Shown: positions 50,788 through 59,372 of the stretch, piece by piece
Layout: every line of letters begins with the position of its first letter
How positions within the stretch are numbered: the first letter of the stretch is position 1
NCBI RefSeq assembly: GCF_016466415.2
Contig: NZ_CP066771.1
Location: 3,100,001 to 3,164,000 of the forward strand
Reading direction: 5' to 3'
DNA from: Ralstonia pickettii
GTDB lineage: Bacteria; Pseudomonadota; Gammaproteobacteria; Burkholderiales; Burkholderiaceae
DNA length: 64,000 nucleotides
Position numbers and translations under genes: made by a program
The notes under the pieces: model-generated
What the model was told of the DNA's origin: nothing
The model's input: only the letters and a program-made list of their open reading frames with translations
Database searches by the model: none

Positions 50788-51456
50788 TCACGCCGACGGC
50801 GCGAGGATGACCAGGTGACGCTCAGCCGGCAGCCCCGGCACGGTCAGGCGCTCGATGGCTTCGACGGTCCAGCCGGCGGGCAGGCGTTCGATTTCGGCAT
50901 CCGGGCGCACGCCCTTCATGGCGACCATGCGGCCGCCGGGCGCCAGCAGGTGCCCGGCCAGATTCACGAAATCGACCAACTCGGCAAACGCGCGTGACGT
51001 GATGACGCCGTAGCCGGTGGCATCGGCCAGTTTTTCTACATGGCCCCAATGCGATTGGGCATTGGCCAAGCCAAGCTCGGCGCGGCACTGCGTCAGGAAG
51101 GCGGTCTTCTTCTGCACGATGTCGACCATCGTGACGCTGACATCCGGGAAGGCGATGGCCAGCGGAATGCCCGGCAGGCCGCCGCCCGAACCAACGTCCA
51201 GCACGCGCGGTGCGTCGGGTTGAGCACGGCGGGCCAGCTCGGCGATGCGCGACACTGCCGACAGGGAATCCAGCAGGTGATGCGTCAGCATGTCGCCGGC
51301 ATCACGAATGGCGGTCAGGTTATAGACACGGTTCCATTTGGCCAGCAGCCCTTGGTACGCCAGGAGGCGATCGACTTGCGCTTCGTCCAGGGACAAGCCA
51401 AGTGCACGGGCACCGGCTTCCAGCTCTGCCCGGGCGTCTGTCAGTGCATTCGCCAT
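50788..51456 (-). CDS. rsmG: 16S rRNA (guanine527-N7)-methyltransferase RsmG
   Basis: A 222-aa SAM-dependent methyltransferase modifying G527 of 16S rRNA. The SAM motif [22 protein letters not shown] and the segment [21 protein letters not shown] are diagnostic. The ATG overlaps the mnmG stop (TGATG), so translation is probably coupled; a longer TTG start just upstream is less likely. Confidence 0.95.
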   Translation of the reverse strand: MANALTDARAELEAGARALGLSLDEAQVDRLLAYQGLLAKWNRVYNLTAIRDAGDMLTHHLLDSLSAVSRIAELARRAQPDAPRVLDVGSGGGLPGIPLAIAFPDVSVTMVDIVQKKTAFLTQCRAELGLANAQSHWGHVEKLADATGYGVITSRAFAELVDFVNLAGHLLAPGGRMVAMKGVRPDAEIERLPAGWTVEAIERLTVPGLPAERHLVILAPSA

Positions 51457-53405
51457 CAAGCGGCCTCGCCTTCTGAAGTCGCGCGGGGACCCACTTGGCC
51501 ACGCAGCACGCCCTTCTTCAAGTGCACGAGCAGCAGTGACACGGCGGCCGGCGTGATGCCGGAGATACGCGAAGCCTGGCCGATGGTCTCGGGCTTGTGC
51601 TTCGCGAGCTTCTGCTGGACCTCGATCGACAGACCGCGTACTTGCGAATAATCGAAATCGGCCGGCAGACGGGTGTTTTCGTTCGCACCGAGGCGCTCCA
51701 CTTCATCGGCTTGCCGGGCGATATAGCCGTGGTATTTGATGCCGATCTCGACCTGCTCGCGGATCTGCTCGGCCAGCAACGGGTCTTCAGCCAACGGCGA
51801 TTCGAGCGCGTACTTGCCGCCCTGCATGCCCATAAGGGTTTCATACGTCACGTTAGGCCGGCGCAGCAAGTCGGCCAAGGCGTACTCGCGCTCAATGCCT
51901 TTGCCCAGGACCGGCTCAGCGTCTTCCAACGGAAGCGTGGCCGGATTCACCCAAGTCGACTTGAGGCGCTCTGTTTCACGTGAAACAGCGTCGCGCTTCC
52001 GGTTGAACGCGTCCCAGCGTGCATCGTCGACGACGCCAAGCGCGCGGCCGACCTCGGTCAGTCGCATGTCGGCGTTGTCTTCACGCAGGCTGAGGCGGAA
52101 CTCCGCCCGGCTGGTGAACATGCGATACGGCTCGGTCACGCCTCGGGTGATGAGATCGTCGACGAGTACGCCCAGATAAGCCTGGTCGCGGCGCGGCGTC
52201 CAGGCGTCCTTGCCCTGTACTTGCAGGCCGGCGTTGATACCGGCCAGCAGGCCTTGCGCCGCAGCCTCTTCGTAGCCGGTCGTCCCGTTGATCTGCCCGG
52301 CGAAGAACAGACCGGAAATGGCCTTGGACTCCAGTGAAGCCTTCAGCGCGCGCGGATCGAAATAGTCGTATTCGATGGCGTATCCGGGCCGCAGAATGTG
52401 GGCGTTTTCCAGCCCGCGCATGGAGTGGATGAGGTCCAGCTGCACATCAAACGGCAGGCTGGTCGACACGCCGTTCGGGTAGAACTCGTTGGTCGTCAGG
52501 CCTTCCGGCTCCAGGAAAATCTGGTGGCTGTCCTTGCTGGCGAAGCGATGGATCTTGTCTTCGATGCTGGGGCAGTAGCGTGGCCCTACCCCTTCGATCA
52601 CGCCCGTGTACATCGGGGAGCGATCCAACCCCGCGCGGATGATGTCGTGCGTGCGCTCGTTGGTGTGCGTTACCCAGCACGGCACTTGGCGCGGATGCAT
52701 GTCCGCACGGCCCATGAACGAGAACACTGGAACCGGATCAAGGTCGCCCGGTTGCTCTTCCAGCACCGAAAAGTTAATGGAGCGACCGTCAATGCGCGGC
52801 GGCGTACCGGTCTTGAGCCGACCTTGCGGCAGCTTCAATTCCTTGAGTCGCGCCGACAGCGACACCGCCGCCGGATCGCCGGCACGGCCGCCGGTGTAGT
52901 TATTCAGCCCGACGTGGATCTTTCCATCGAGGAACGTTCCCGCCGTCAGTACCACCGCACGTGCACGGAACTGCACGCCGACCTGTGTCACTGCCCCGAC
53001 CACGCGGTCACCTTCCACCAACAGATCTTCGACGGCCTGCTGGAAGAGCATCAGGTTCGGCTGGTTTTCGAGGCGATGGCGGATCGCCGCCTTGTACAGT
53101 ACGCGGTCTGCCTGGGCGCGCGTCGCCCGCACGGCCGGGCCCTTGCTGGAATTGAGGATACGGAACTGGATACCGCCCTCGTCCGTTGCGATGGCCATGG
53201 CCCCGCCCAGCGCATCCACTTCCTTGACCAGATGGCCTTTGCCAATGCCCCCGATGGACGGATTGCAGCTCATCTGCCCCAAGGTCTCGATGTTGTGCGT
53301 CAGCAGCAGGGTCTGACAGCCCATGCGCGCCGCCGCCAGGGCGGCCTCGGTGCCAGCGTGTCCGCCGCCCACCACGATCACATCGAATTCAATTGGATAC
53401 AGCAT
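51456..53405 (-). CDS. mnmG: tRNA uridine-5-carboxymethylaminomethyl modification enzyme MnmG (GidA)
   Basis: A 649-aa FAD protein that works with MnmE to modify the wobble uridine of certain tRNAs. The FAD loop [22 protein letters not shown] is at residues 9-30. Also seen are [34 protein letters not shown] and [21 protein letters not shown]. The ATG was set by a strong GAGGAGGAAGCC site; a longer frame adds eight residues. The coding sequence holds a perfect parS site at 51972-51987, encoding AVSRETE. The order mnmG-rsmG-parA-parB is conserved in many bacteria near the replication origin. Confidence 0.97.
   Translation of the reverse strand: MLYPIEFDVIVVGGGHAGTEAALAAARMGCQTLLLTHNIETLGQMSCNPSIGGIGKGHLVKEVDALGGAMAIATDEGGIQFRILNSSKGPAVRATRAQADRVLYKAAIRHRLENQPNLMLFQQAVEDLLVEGDRVVGAVTQVGVQFRARAVVLTAGTFLDGKIHVGLNNYTGGRAGDPAAVSLSARLKELKLPQGRLKTGTPPRIDGRSINFSVLEEQPGDLDPVPVFSFMGRADMHPRQVPCWVTHTNERTHDIIRAGLDRSPMYTGVIEGVGPRYCPSIEDKIHRFASKDSHQIFLEPEGLTTNEFYPNGVSTSLPFDVQLDLIHSMRGLENAHILRPGYAIEYDYFDPRALKASLESKAISGLFFAGQINGTTGYEEAAAQGLLAGINAGLQVQGKDAWTPRRDQAYLGVLVDDLITRGVTEPYRMFTSRAEFRLSLREDNADMRLTEVGRALGVVDDARWDAFNRKRDAVSRETERLKSTWVNPATLPLEDAEPVLGKGIEREYALADLLRRPNVTYETLMGMQGGKYALESPLAEDPLLAEQIREQVEIGIKYHGYIARQADEVERLGANENTRLPADFDYSQVRGLSIEVQQKLAKHKPETIGQASRISGITPAAVSLLLVHLKKGVLRGQVGPRATSEGEAA
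51972..51987. promoter_or_regulatory. parS site within mnmG
   Basis: A perfect 16-bp palindrome TGTTTCACGTGAAACA inside the mnmG reading frame. It matches the bacterial consensus at every position. Confidence 0.95.
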
Positions 53406-53449
53406 GGCTTCCTCCTCGCATGGAGGCATCGAAAATTTGGAGAAGCGGA

Positions 53450-53455
53450 ATTATA
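53450..53455 (-). promoter_or_regulatory. -10 box candidate of the mnmG operon
   Basis: Reads TATAAT on the minus strand, 45 bp before the mnmG ATG. The -35 region is weak, so a regulator or an extended sequence may help. Confidence 0.5.
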
Positions 53456-53518
53456 AGTCGCGCAGCTACACCGCAGTTCGACGATGCGGCAATCGAGACG
53501 AAATTGACCTGCTTTTCG

Positions 53519-53534
53519 TGTTTCACGTGAAACA
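53519..53534. promoter_or_regulatory. parS site upstream of mnmG (copy 2)
   Basis: A perfect TGTTTCACGTGAAACA palindrome, 64 bp upstream of the mnmG -10 candidate. ParB bound here could also affect mnmG transcription. Confidence 0.95.
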
Positions 53535-53558
53535 TGCACCGCTTGTCGGCCGCGGTTG

Positions 53559-53574
53559 TGTTTCACGTGAAACA
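53559..53574. promoter_or_regulatory. parS site upstream of mnmG (copy 3)
   Basis: A third perfect TGTTTCACGTGAAACA palindrome, 40 bp (about four helical turns) from copy 2 measured start to start. The rest of the gap up to 53830 shows no gene. Confidence 0.95.
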
Positions 53575-53830
53575 CATCAGTGGGCGGGTGCCCGCCCCTC
53601 GCCTCCCTGATGCGCACGCAGAAAATCGATAAAGACCGCACCTTGCCGGGCATTTGCGGCATGCGAGGAACTGGAGATGAAAGCGTTACATCGGCGGTCA
53701 TCAGGGCTCAAGCACCCGAACGAGGGACCGACCGCCATGTGGTGGGCAACGGTGTAACCCGGCATGTGCACCAAGCCAATGCCGGCTTCGCCGCTTCCGT
53801 CAGTGCTTGGGCTCCTTTCCTCTTGAAAGC

Positions 53831-53858
53831 AAAACGCACGGCGCGAACCGTGCGTTTT
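53831..53858. terminator. Bidirectional terminator after the LivK-like gene
   Basis: AAAACGCACGG and CCGTGCGTTTT form an 11-bp perfect stem with a six-base loop. It lies just after the stop of the binding-protein gene on the minus strand. Confidence 0.85.
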
Positions 53859-53888
53859 GTGTGGGCCGATGACGTTTGGGCTACGTCG

Positions 53889-55037
53889 TCAGTTCTGCAG
53901 CTTCCACTTGCCGTCCTTGATCTCGACCATGACGCGCGAGCGCTGATCCAAGCCAAGGTGATCCTTCGCATTCATGTTCATCACGCCGTGGGAGATCGCC
54001 AGATTGGTCGTTGTTTCCATCGCGTCGCGCAATCCCTTACGGAACGCCGGTGTGCCGGGTTGCCCCTTTTTCAGCGCTTCAGGCATCGCCTGCGCGAGCA
54101 GCAATCCGGCATCCCACATGTGTCCGCCGAATGTGGAGACTTGTCCGCCGTACGCCTTCTCATATGCCGTCTTGTACGCCAGCGCCGGTTTCTTCACCGG
54201 GTTGCTGTCCGGAAGTTGCTCAGCAACCAAGATCGGGCCCGCGGGCAGGTACGTGCCTTCGCAGTCCTTGCCACACACACGCAGGAAGTCGGCGTTCGCC
54301 ACGCCGTGCGTCTGATACAGCTTGCCCTTGTAGCCGCGCTCCTTGAGCGCCCGTTCCGGCAACGCGGCCGGCGTACCCGAGCCTGCGATCAGCACCGCAT
54401 CCGGATTGGCTGACATGATCTTCAGCACCTGCCCCGTCACCGACGTATCGGTCCGAGCAAAGCGCTCATTGGCGACGACCTTCAGCTTGCGCAATCCAGC
54501 CACCTTGTCGAACTCCTGCGCCCACGAATCGCCATAGGCATCGGCAAAACCGATCAGCGCGACCGTCTTCACGCCGTGGTTGGCCATGTGCTCGGCAATG
54601 GCGGTCGCCATGTGGGAATCGTTTTGCGGCGTCTTGAAGACCCACGCCCGCTTGGCGTCCATCGGCTCGATGATCCGCGCTGATGCGGCCAAGGTGATCA
54701 TTGGCGTTTCGTTCTCGGCCACCACATCCACCATCGCCAGCGAGTTCGGCGTGACGGTCGAACCGATCACCAGGTCCACCTTGTCTTCGGTGATCAACTT
54801 GCGCGTGTTCTTGACGGCCGTGGTCGTGTCAGACGCATCGTCGAGCACGATGTACTCGATCTTCTTGCCGGCGATTTCCTTGGGGAGCAGCGCGACGGTG
54901 TTCTTTTCCGGAATGCCTAGCGAAGCGGCCGGCCCCGTGGCAGACACCGTGATGCCGACCTTCACCTGGGCGAACGCCGTACCTGCCAACAGCGCCGTCG
55001 CGGCGAGTGCAATGCGGGATGCGCGCGATACCTTCAT
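53889..55037 (-). CDS. Branched-chain amino acid-type ABC substrate-binding protein
   Basis: A 382-aa periplasmic protein. The signal peptide (VSRASRIALAATALLAGTAFAQ) ends near residue 23 before VKVGITVSATGPAASLGIPEKNT. The ligand region includes GSTVTPNSLAMVDVVAENETPMITLAAS, and the hinge DAYGDSWAQEFDKVAG follows. It has two cysteines (CGKDCEG), likely a disulfide. A CAGGAGACGGC site precedes the ATG. No permease or ATPase is adjacent. It may bind aromatic or branched-chain compounds; the substrate is unknown. Confidence 0.88.
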   Translation of the reverse strand: MKVSRASRIALAATALLAGTAFAQVKVGITVSATGPAASLGIPEKNTVALLPKEIAGKKIEYIVLDDASDTTTAVKNTRKLITEDKVDLVIGSTVTPNSLAMVDVVAENETPMITLAASARIIEPMDAKRAWVFKTPQNDSHMATAIAEHMANHGVKTVALIGFADAYGDSWAQEFDKVAGLRKLKVVANERFARTDTSVTGQVLKIMSANPDAVLIAGSGTPAALPERALKERGYKGKLYQTHGVANADFLRVCGKDCEGTYLPAGPILVAEQLPDSNPVKKPALAYKTAYEKAYGGQVSTFGGHMWDAGLLLAQAMPEALKKGQPGTPAFRKGLRDAMETTTNLAISHGVMNMNAKDHLGLDQRSRVMVEIKDGKWKLQN

Positions 55038-55193
55038 GCCGTCTCCTGAGATAGGTCGGGCGGGTCTGCGCCCGCCCTGAATCTACGATTGACCGACCGA
55101 AGGGTCGGGGATGATCGAGTCTAGAAGGAGTCACGCCACGCGAGCAAGGGGGGACATACCCCGAAACTTAACGTGTTCACGATCCAGGCGCAT

Positions 55194-55800
55194 TCATCCC
55201 ACGCGATAGACCCGGCCGCCCTGCACGCCTTCCACACTGCCCCCGGTATGCGAGCGCCCCACGCGCTGCCGAGACCGGCTCGAAGCCTCGAAAGAATGGG
55301 CCATACGCTTCCATGGATTCAGTCAGCACCGCCGGGCTGACCGCATTGATGCGGATGCCGCGCGGCAGCTCGCATGCGGCCGCGCGCACAAAGCACTCCA
55401 CGCCGGCGTTCACGGCCGTCGCGTGGGCGCCTTGTGCGATCGGCTCCTGCCCGACGATGCCGGTCGTGAGTGTGATCGAGCCGCCGTCGTTCAGATAATG
55501 CTGGCCGACGAGCGCCAGGCGCACCTGACCGAGCAGCTTGTCCTGCAGGCCAACGTTGAAATCCGCGGCCGTCATCTTTGTCAGCGGCCCGAAGAAGAGG
55601 TTGCCCGCAGTGGAGACGATCGCCTCGACGTGGCCGAGCCTGTCGAACGGCGCGGCCACGCTGTCGGCATTGGTGATGTCGAGCTGTTGCTTGCCCTGGG
55701 TGCGACCGACGCGGATGATTTCGTGCGCACCGCCCTGCCCCAGTTCCGCCACCACGGCGCGGCCCAGCGTGCCGCTGGCACCAATCACGACGATCTTCCT
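55194..55800 (-). pseudogene. Decayed short-chain dehydrogenase/reductase gene
   Basis: The SDR body is intact for most of its length (KIVVIGASGTLGRAVVAELG, AIVSTAGNLFFGPLTKMTA, LRINAVSPAVLTESMEAYGPFF in related form). Where the family start MKIVVIGASG is expected, the codon at 55800-55798 reads AGG instead of ATG, directly after a GGGAG ribosome binding site. Near the 3' end the frame is broken at a C5 run (55240-55244). Removing one base restores GSVEGVQGGRVYRVG and a stop at 55194-55196. The two lesions, with the adjacent LysR remnant, point to a dying locus. Translation from an ATG 16 codons upstream is possible but unlikely to be normal. Confidence 0.75.
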
Positions 55801-55830
55801 GTCTTGCTCCCTCGCAAATCCGGTTGGAAT

Positions 55831-56085
55831 GGCGCCTACGACGGCCATGGCTTGCGCGCGGCAGCGGTGACCGGTGCGGGCCTGCTGCTGCAGCCCGAAG
55901 TGCTCGTCGCCGAAGACCTGGCAAGCGGCCGACTCGTACGCGTGCTGCAAACATATGCGCCCGAGCCGCGGCCGATTCATGTCGTGTATTGGCAGGATCG
56001 GCGGCCACTGCCGAAGCTTTCCGTTTTTGTGGGGCATTTGCTGGCGCAGGTGCCCACGTTCGTCCCCGCATCGGCGGCACAATAG
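55831..56085 (+). pseudogene. 3' remnant of a LysR-family regulator gene
   Basis: About 84 codons encode only the end of a LysR co-inducer domain (DGHGLRAAAVTGAGLLLQPE, VLVAEDLASGRLVRVLQTYA, then RPIHVVYWQDRRPLPKLSVF). The DNA-binding half and most of the sensor are absent. The remnant lies 30 bp from the start region of the decayed SDR gene, in the divergent arrangement typical of a LysR gene and its target. A deletion of roughly 650 bp seems to have removed the LysR 5' part. Confidence 0.8.
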
Positions 56086-56090
56086 CGCCC

Positions 56091-56306
56091 ATGAACCCCG
56101 AAGACCTCCAACGCCTCGTCACCACGCAAATGCCCTTTGGCAAATACAAGGGCCGCCTGATTGCCGACCTGCCGGGCCATTACCTCAACTGGTTCGCGCG
56201 CGAGGGTTTTCCGCCGGGGCAGATCGGCCGATTGCTGGCGCTGATGCAGGAACTGGATCACAACGGCCTGAAGGGACTTCTCGACCCGCTGCGCCAGAAT
56301 CGGTGA
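56091..56306 (+). CDS. Small DUF3820 protein
   Basis: A 71-aa cytosolic protein. MPFGKYKGRLIADLPGHYLNWFAREGFPPGQIGRLL is the DUF3820 signature. There is no signal peptide or enzyme motif. It starts 6 bp after the LysR remnant and is probably expressed on its own. The family is widespread in proteobacteria and has no assigned role; a relation to exonuclease or nucleic acid handling has been suggested by fold, but that is weak. Confidence 0.85.
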   Translation: MNPEDLQRLVTTQMPFGKYKGRLIADLPGHYLNWFAREGFPPGQIGRLLALMQELDHNGLKGLLDPLRQNR

Positions 56307-56318
56307 CAACGCGATCGA

Positions 56319-57215
56319 TCAGTCGCCGTTGATGTATCGCAGCAGCCCCGTCGCCAGCGCATCAAACACGACGCGGCAGCGCGGGCTGTCACGCAGGTCT
56401 TCGTGCATGGCGAGCCAGGTGTCGAGCGTGATGGCGATCTGCTCACTGAACAGCCGAACCAAATCCGCGTTGTGCCGCGCCAGGCCGACTTGGCAGAAGC
56501 CGATGCCAAAGCCCGCACGCAGCGCGGCAATCGCGGCCAGGTCACTGTCTGTGCGCAGCGCGAAGCGGTTGCGTTGGACCCACGGAAACTGCGCCCGCAT
56601 GCTGCGCAAGAACGCGTTCTCTTTGTCGTAACCGATCAAGGTGTGGCCAGCCAGTTCTTCTATCGTGGTGGGCATGCCGCGCTGCGCCAGGTAGCGCTGA
56701 TGCGCGAACAGCCCAAGCTCGATGCCGCCGAGATGCCGCGCGACAAGCACGCCCTGGCTCGGTGGGTGCATGCGCACGGCGATATCCGCTTCGCGGCGCA
56801 GCAGGTCTTCCATCCGGTTGGAGGGCACCAGTTCGAGCGTCAGCTCCGGATAGGCGGCGTGCAGGTCGGCGAGGATGGGTGGCAGCACTTCCACCGCCAC
56901 CACCTCGCTGGCGGTGATGCGCACGGTGCCGCGCACGCCCTCGCCCTGGCTGGAGGCGGCGCGCAGCAAGGCGGCGCTCGTGGCCTCCAGCGATTCCGCA
57001 AACGGCCGCAGCGATAGCGCCGCTTCTGTGGGGCTCAGCCCCTGCTGCGTTCGGATGAAGAGCGACATGCCCAGCGCTCGTTCGAGCGCATCGACATGCC
57101 GCCCCACCGTCGGCTGCGTCAGCCCCAGCGCGCGGGCGGCGCCCGACAGCGATCCTTCTCGCACGACGGCAAGAAACGTCCGATACAACTCCCAGCCCGG
57201 TTCCGATCTGTCCAT
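56319..57215 (-). CDS. LysR-family transcriptional regulator
   Basis: A 298-aa regulator, intact. The N-terminal helix-turn-helix is at residues about 10-70 (WELYRTFLAVVREGSLSGAARALGLTQPTVGRHVDALERALG). The effector domain has GTVRITASEVVAVEVLPPIL and DIAVRMHPPSQGVLVARHLG. It is divergent from the NmrA-like reductase gene, which it probably controls. A 14-bp palindrome overlaps its start codon. Confidence 0.92.
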   Translation of the reverse strand: MDRSEPGWELYRTFLAVVREGSLSGAARALGLTQPTVGRHVDALERALGMSLFIRTQQGLSPTEAALSLRPFAESLEATSAALLRAASSQGEGVRGTVRITASEVVAVEVLPPILADLHAAYPELTLELVPSNRMEDLLRREADIAVRMHPPSQGVLVARHLGGIELGLFAHQRYLAQRGMPTTIEELAGHTLIGYDKENAFLRSMRAQFPWVQRNRFALRTDSDLAAIAALRAGFGIGFCQVGLARHNADLVRLFSEQIAITLDTWLAMHEDLRDSPRCRVVFDALATGLLRYINGD

Positions 57216-57227
57216 ACAAATTTGTAT
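57214..57227. promoter_or_regulatory. LysR operator candidate between divergent genes
   Basis: The perfect palindrome ATACAAATTTGTAT overlaps the first bases of the LysR start codon and lies about 95 bp before the NmrA-like gene. The ATAC/GTAT arms match the general LysR-type recognition pattern. Confidence 0.55.
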
Positions 57228-57319
57228 AGCTGCACGCTTGATATCAACAATTCCATTGAAGCACAGACACGCCCAGAATGCCTCCATCGCAACGCTCTCT
57301 CTCACATCAGGAGCAGGTT

Positions 57320-58288
57320 ATGGAACAGGCAAACCAACAGGCAAAACGCATCGCATTGGTGCTGGGCGCCACCGGCGGCATTGGCGGTGAAGTGGCACGC
57401 CGACTGGTGGCGCGCGGCTGGCATGTACGGGCGCTGCAGCGCAATCCGGATGCGCTGACGAACCGCAACGCCGCGTTCGAATGGATTCGCGGCGACGCGA
57501 TGGTGCGCGAAGACGTGGTCGGCGCGGCGCAAGGCGCGGAGCTGATCATCCACGCCGTCAACCCGCCGGGCTACCAGAACTGGGCCGGCTTGGTGCTGCC
57601 GATGATCGACAACACCATCGCCGCCGCCCGTGCTTCAGGTGCGCGCATCGTGCTGCCGGGCACGGTGTACAACTTCGCGCCGGACACGTTTCCCGTGCTG
57701 CGCGAAACCACCGCCCAGGCACCGCTCACGCGCAAGGGCAAGATCCGCGCGGAGCTGGAGCGCCGCATGCAGGCCGCCAGCGCCGACGGTGTACGCAGCC
57801 TGATCGTGCGCGCGGGCGATTTCTTCGGGCCGCAAACCGGCAACACGTGGTTTGCCGGCGCGCTGGTCAAGCCGGGCAAGCCCGTCCGCACCGTCACGCA
57901 GCCGGGCGCTGCGGGCATCGGCCATCAATGGGCGTACCTGCCGGACGTGGCCGAAACGATGCTGCGTCTTGTCGAGCAAGGCGACCGCCTGCCGGACTTC
58001 GCCGTCTATCACATGCGCGGTCACTGGGACGCCGACGGCACGCAAATGGCCGCCGCCATTGGCCGCGCGGTGGGCCGCCCCGTCAAGACGCGCGCATTTC
58101 CGTGGTGGCTAATGCCCGCGCTGGCGCCGTTCTCGGAGATGCTGCGCGAAATGCGCGAGATGCGGTACCTGTGGCAGCACCCGGTGTGCATGGACAACGC
58201 CAAGCTCGTGCAGGCGCTCGGCGCCGAACCCCACACACCGTGGGACGAGGCCGTGGGCGCGACGCTGCGCAGCCTAGGCTGCCACTAA
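57320..58288 (+). CDS. NmrA-like/NAD-dependent epimerase-dehydratase family protein
   Basis: A 322-aa Rossmann-fold protein. The nucleotide loop GATGGIGGEVARRLVARGW is at residues 16-34; GAELIIHAVNPPGYQNWAGL, GTVYNFAPDTFPV and IVRAGDFFGPQTGNTW follow. It lacks an obvious YxxxK dyad in the usual place, so it may be an atypical SDR such as an NmrA-type sensor or reductase. The ATG has CAGGAGCAGG upstream. Its 3' end overlaps the convergent HD-domain gene by 15 bp. Confidence 0.85.
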   Translation: MEQANQQAKRIALVLGATGGIGGEVARRLVARGWHVRALQRNPDALTNRNAAFEWIRGDAMVREDVVGAAQGAELIIHAVNPPGYQNWAGLVLPMIDNTIAAARASGARIVLPGTVYNFAPDTFPVLRETTAQAPLTRKGKIRAELERRMQAASADGVRSLIVRAGDFFGPQTGNTWFAGALVKPGKPVRTVTQPGAAGIGHQWAYLPDVAETMLRLVEQGDRLPDFAVYHMRGHWDADGTQMAAAIGRAVGRPVKTRAFPWWLMPALAPFSEMLREMREMRYLWQHPVCMDNAKLVQALGAEPHTPWDEAVGATLRSLGCH

Positions 58289-58825
58289 AACCCGCGCGGC
58301 CGTGGCAAGGAAGTGAGCAAGTTTAGGTGTGCGCTGCCCGGCCACCTTGGCGAGGTCATCCCACTGGCGCAATTGCAGCGCATCGGCAGCGTATGGACGC
58401 TGCATGAAGGCCTCGGCCTCGTGTGTCGAAAACACGCCGCCCTGCAACGCCAGGCTGCGTACCGAATCCGCTGATAGGCGTGCGTAGTAATGCGCGTCCA
58501 TCGCGCACAGGCAGCGCTTGGCATCCACATGCAGGCGGATCGGCTCCAGCACGGCATCGGGAAACGTCGCACGCAGAAACGGCAGCGCAAAGTACTGGTG
58601 CTGATCGTCGATGCCGTGGGCGGTCGGCGTCTCGCCCTGCAGGTTCAGCAAATGACCGAGGTCGTGCAGCAGCGCCGCCGTGACCAGCACATCCGACGCG
58701 CCGGCCGCCTCCGCCAGCGTCGCCGTCTGCAAGGCATGTTCCAACTGAGTGACGGGCTCGCCGCTGTAGGCAATGTTGCCGTGGCGATCGAATAGCGTGC
58801 GGATGTCGTCGAGAGTCAGGGCCAT
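58274..58825 (-). CDS. HD-domain protein, PhnZ-like oxygenase candidate
   Basis: A 183-aa protein of the PhnZ-type HD family, which cleaves phosphonates with a mixed-valent di-iron centre. The family marks are NIAYSGEPVTQLEHALQTATLAE (Tyr and Glu of the PhnZ pattern), HD at ALLHDLGHLLN, and the later histidines in HGIDDQHQYF and HVDAKRCL. No phosphonate gene (phnY, phnW) lies nearby. A general phosphohydrolase or related oxygenase role is also possible. Confidence 0.78.
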   Translation of the reverse strand: MALTLDDIRTLFDRHGNIAYSGEPVTQLEHALQTATLAEAAGASDVLVTAALLHDLGHLLNLQGETPTAHGIDDQHQYFALPFLRATFPDAVLEPIRLHVDAKRCLCAMDAHYYARLSADSVRSLALQGGVFSTHEAEAFMQRPYAADALQLRQWDDLAKVAGQRTPKLAHFLATAARVLVAA

Positions 58826-58994
58826 GATGCTGCGCGGGCAAAAGCGGAACCATGCAGCCTAGCCCGCCCATGCGGCACCACCATGACAACGCGCCGCGCA
58901 TTAGCCCGCGTGATCTGCCCGATTAGAAAGTTTGGTTGGGCATGCGCGGCACGTGGCCTTATCTTCGGTGCCTTCCCCCCCATCGGAGCGCATC

Positions 58995-59372
58995 ATGCTC
59001 GCAGGACACGCTGTACAGGTCACCCAGGCGCTGGAACAGGTCACGGACTATTGGTCGCCGCGCGTCGTCGGCCAGGTCAACGACCAATACATCAAGGTCG
59101 CCAAGCTCAAGGGCGAATTCGTCTGGCATGACCACCCGAATGAAGACGAACTGTTCTTCGTGGTCTACGGCCACCTGAAAATCGCTTTCGAAGACCGCGC
59201 CGATGTGCACCTCGGCCCCGGCGAATTCTGCGTCGTGCCGCGCGGCGTGCGTCACTTTCCCGTTGCCGACGAGGAATGCGGAATCATGCTGATCGAAACC
59301 GTGACGACGCAGCACACGGGCGACGTCATTACCGAGCGCAGCGTGGCGCTCGAGAAGCAACTCAACGGATGA
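58995..59372 (+). CDS. Cupin-domain protein
   Basis: A 125-aa single cupin. Metal ligands are expected in VWHDHPNEDELFFVVYGHL (HxH and Glu) and RGVRHFP (His). GPGEFCVVPRGV is a cupin turn. The ATG at 58995 has GGAGCG upstream. Its stop overlaps the convergent TSUP gene by 11 bp. Similar small cupins occur next to sulfur or sugar metabolism, but the substrate is unknown. Confidence 0.85.
   Translation: MLAGHAVQVTQALEQVTDYWSPRVVGQVNDQYIKVAKLKGEFVWHDHPNEDELFFVVYGHLKIAFEDRADVHLGPGEFCVVPRGVRHFPVADEECGIMLIETVTTQHTGDVITERSVALEKQLNG

Noticed and set aside
53519-53574. The paired TTTCACGTGAAAC sites as a transcription terminator
   Set aside because: They match the 16-bp parS consensus exactly and no T-run follows; a segregation site explains them better.
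53580-54413. A 277-codon plus-strand frame after the parS sites
   Set aside because: It runs antisense into the LivK-like gene and has no domain.
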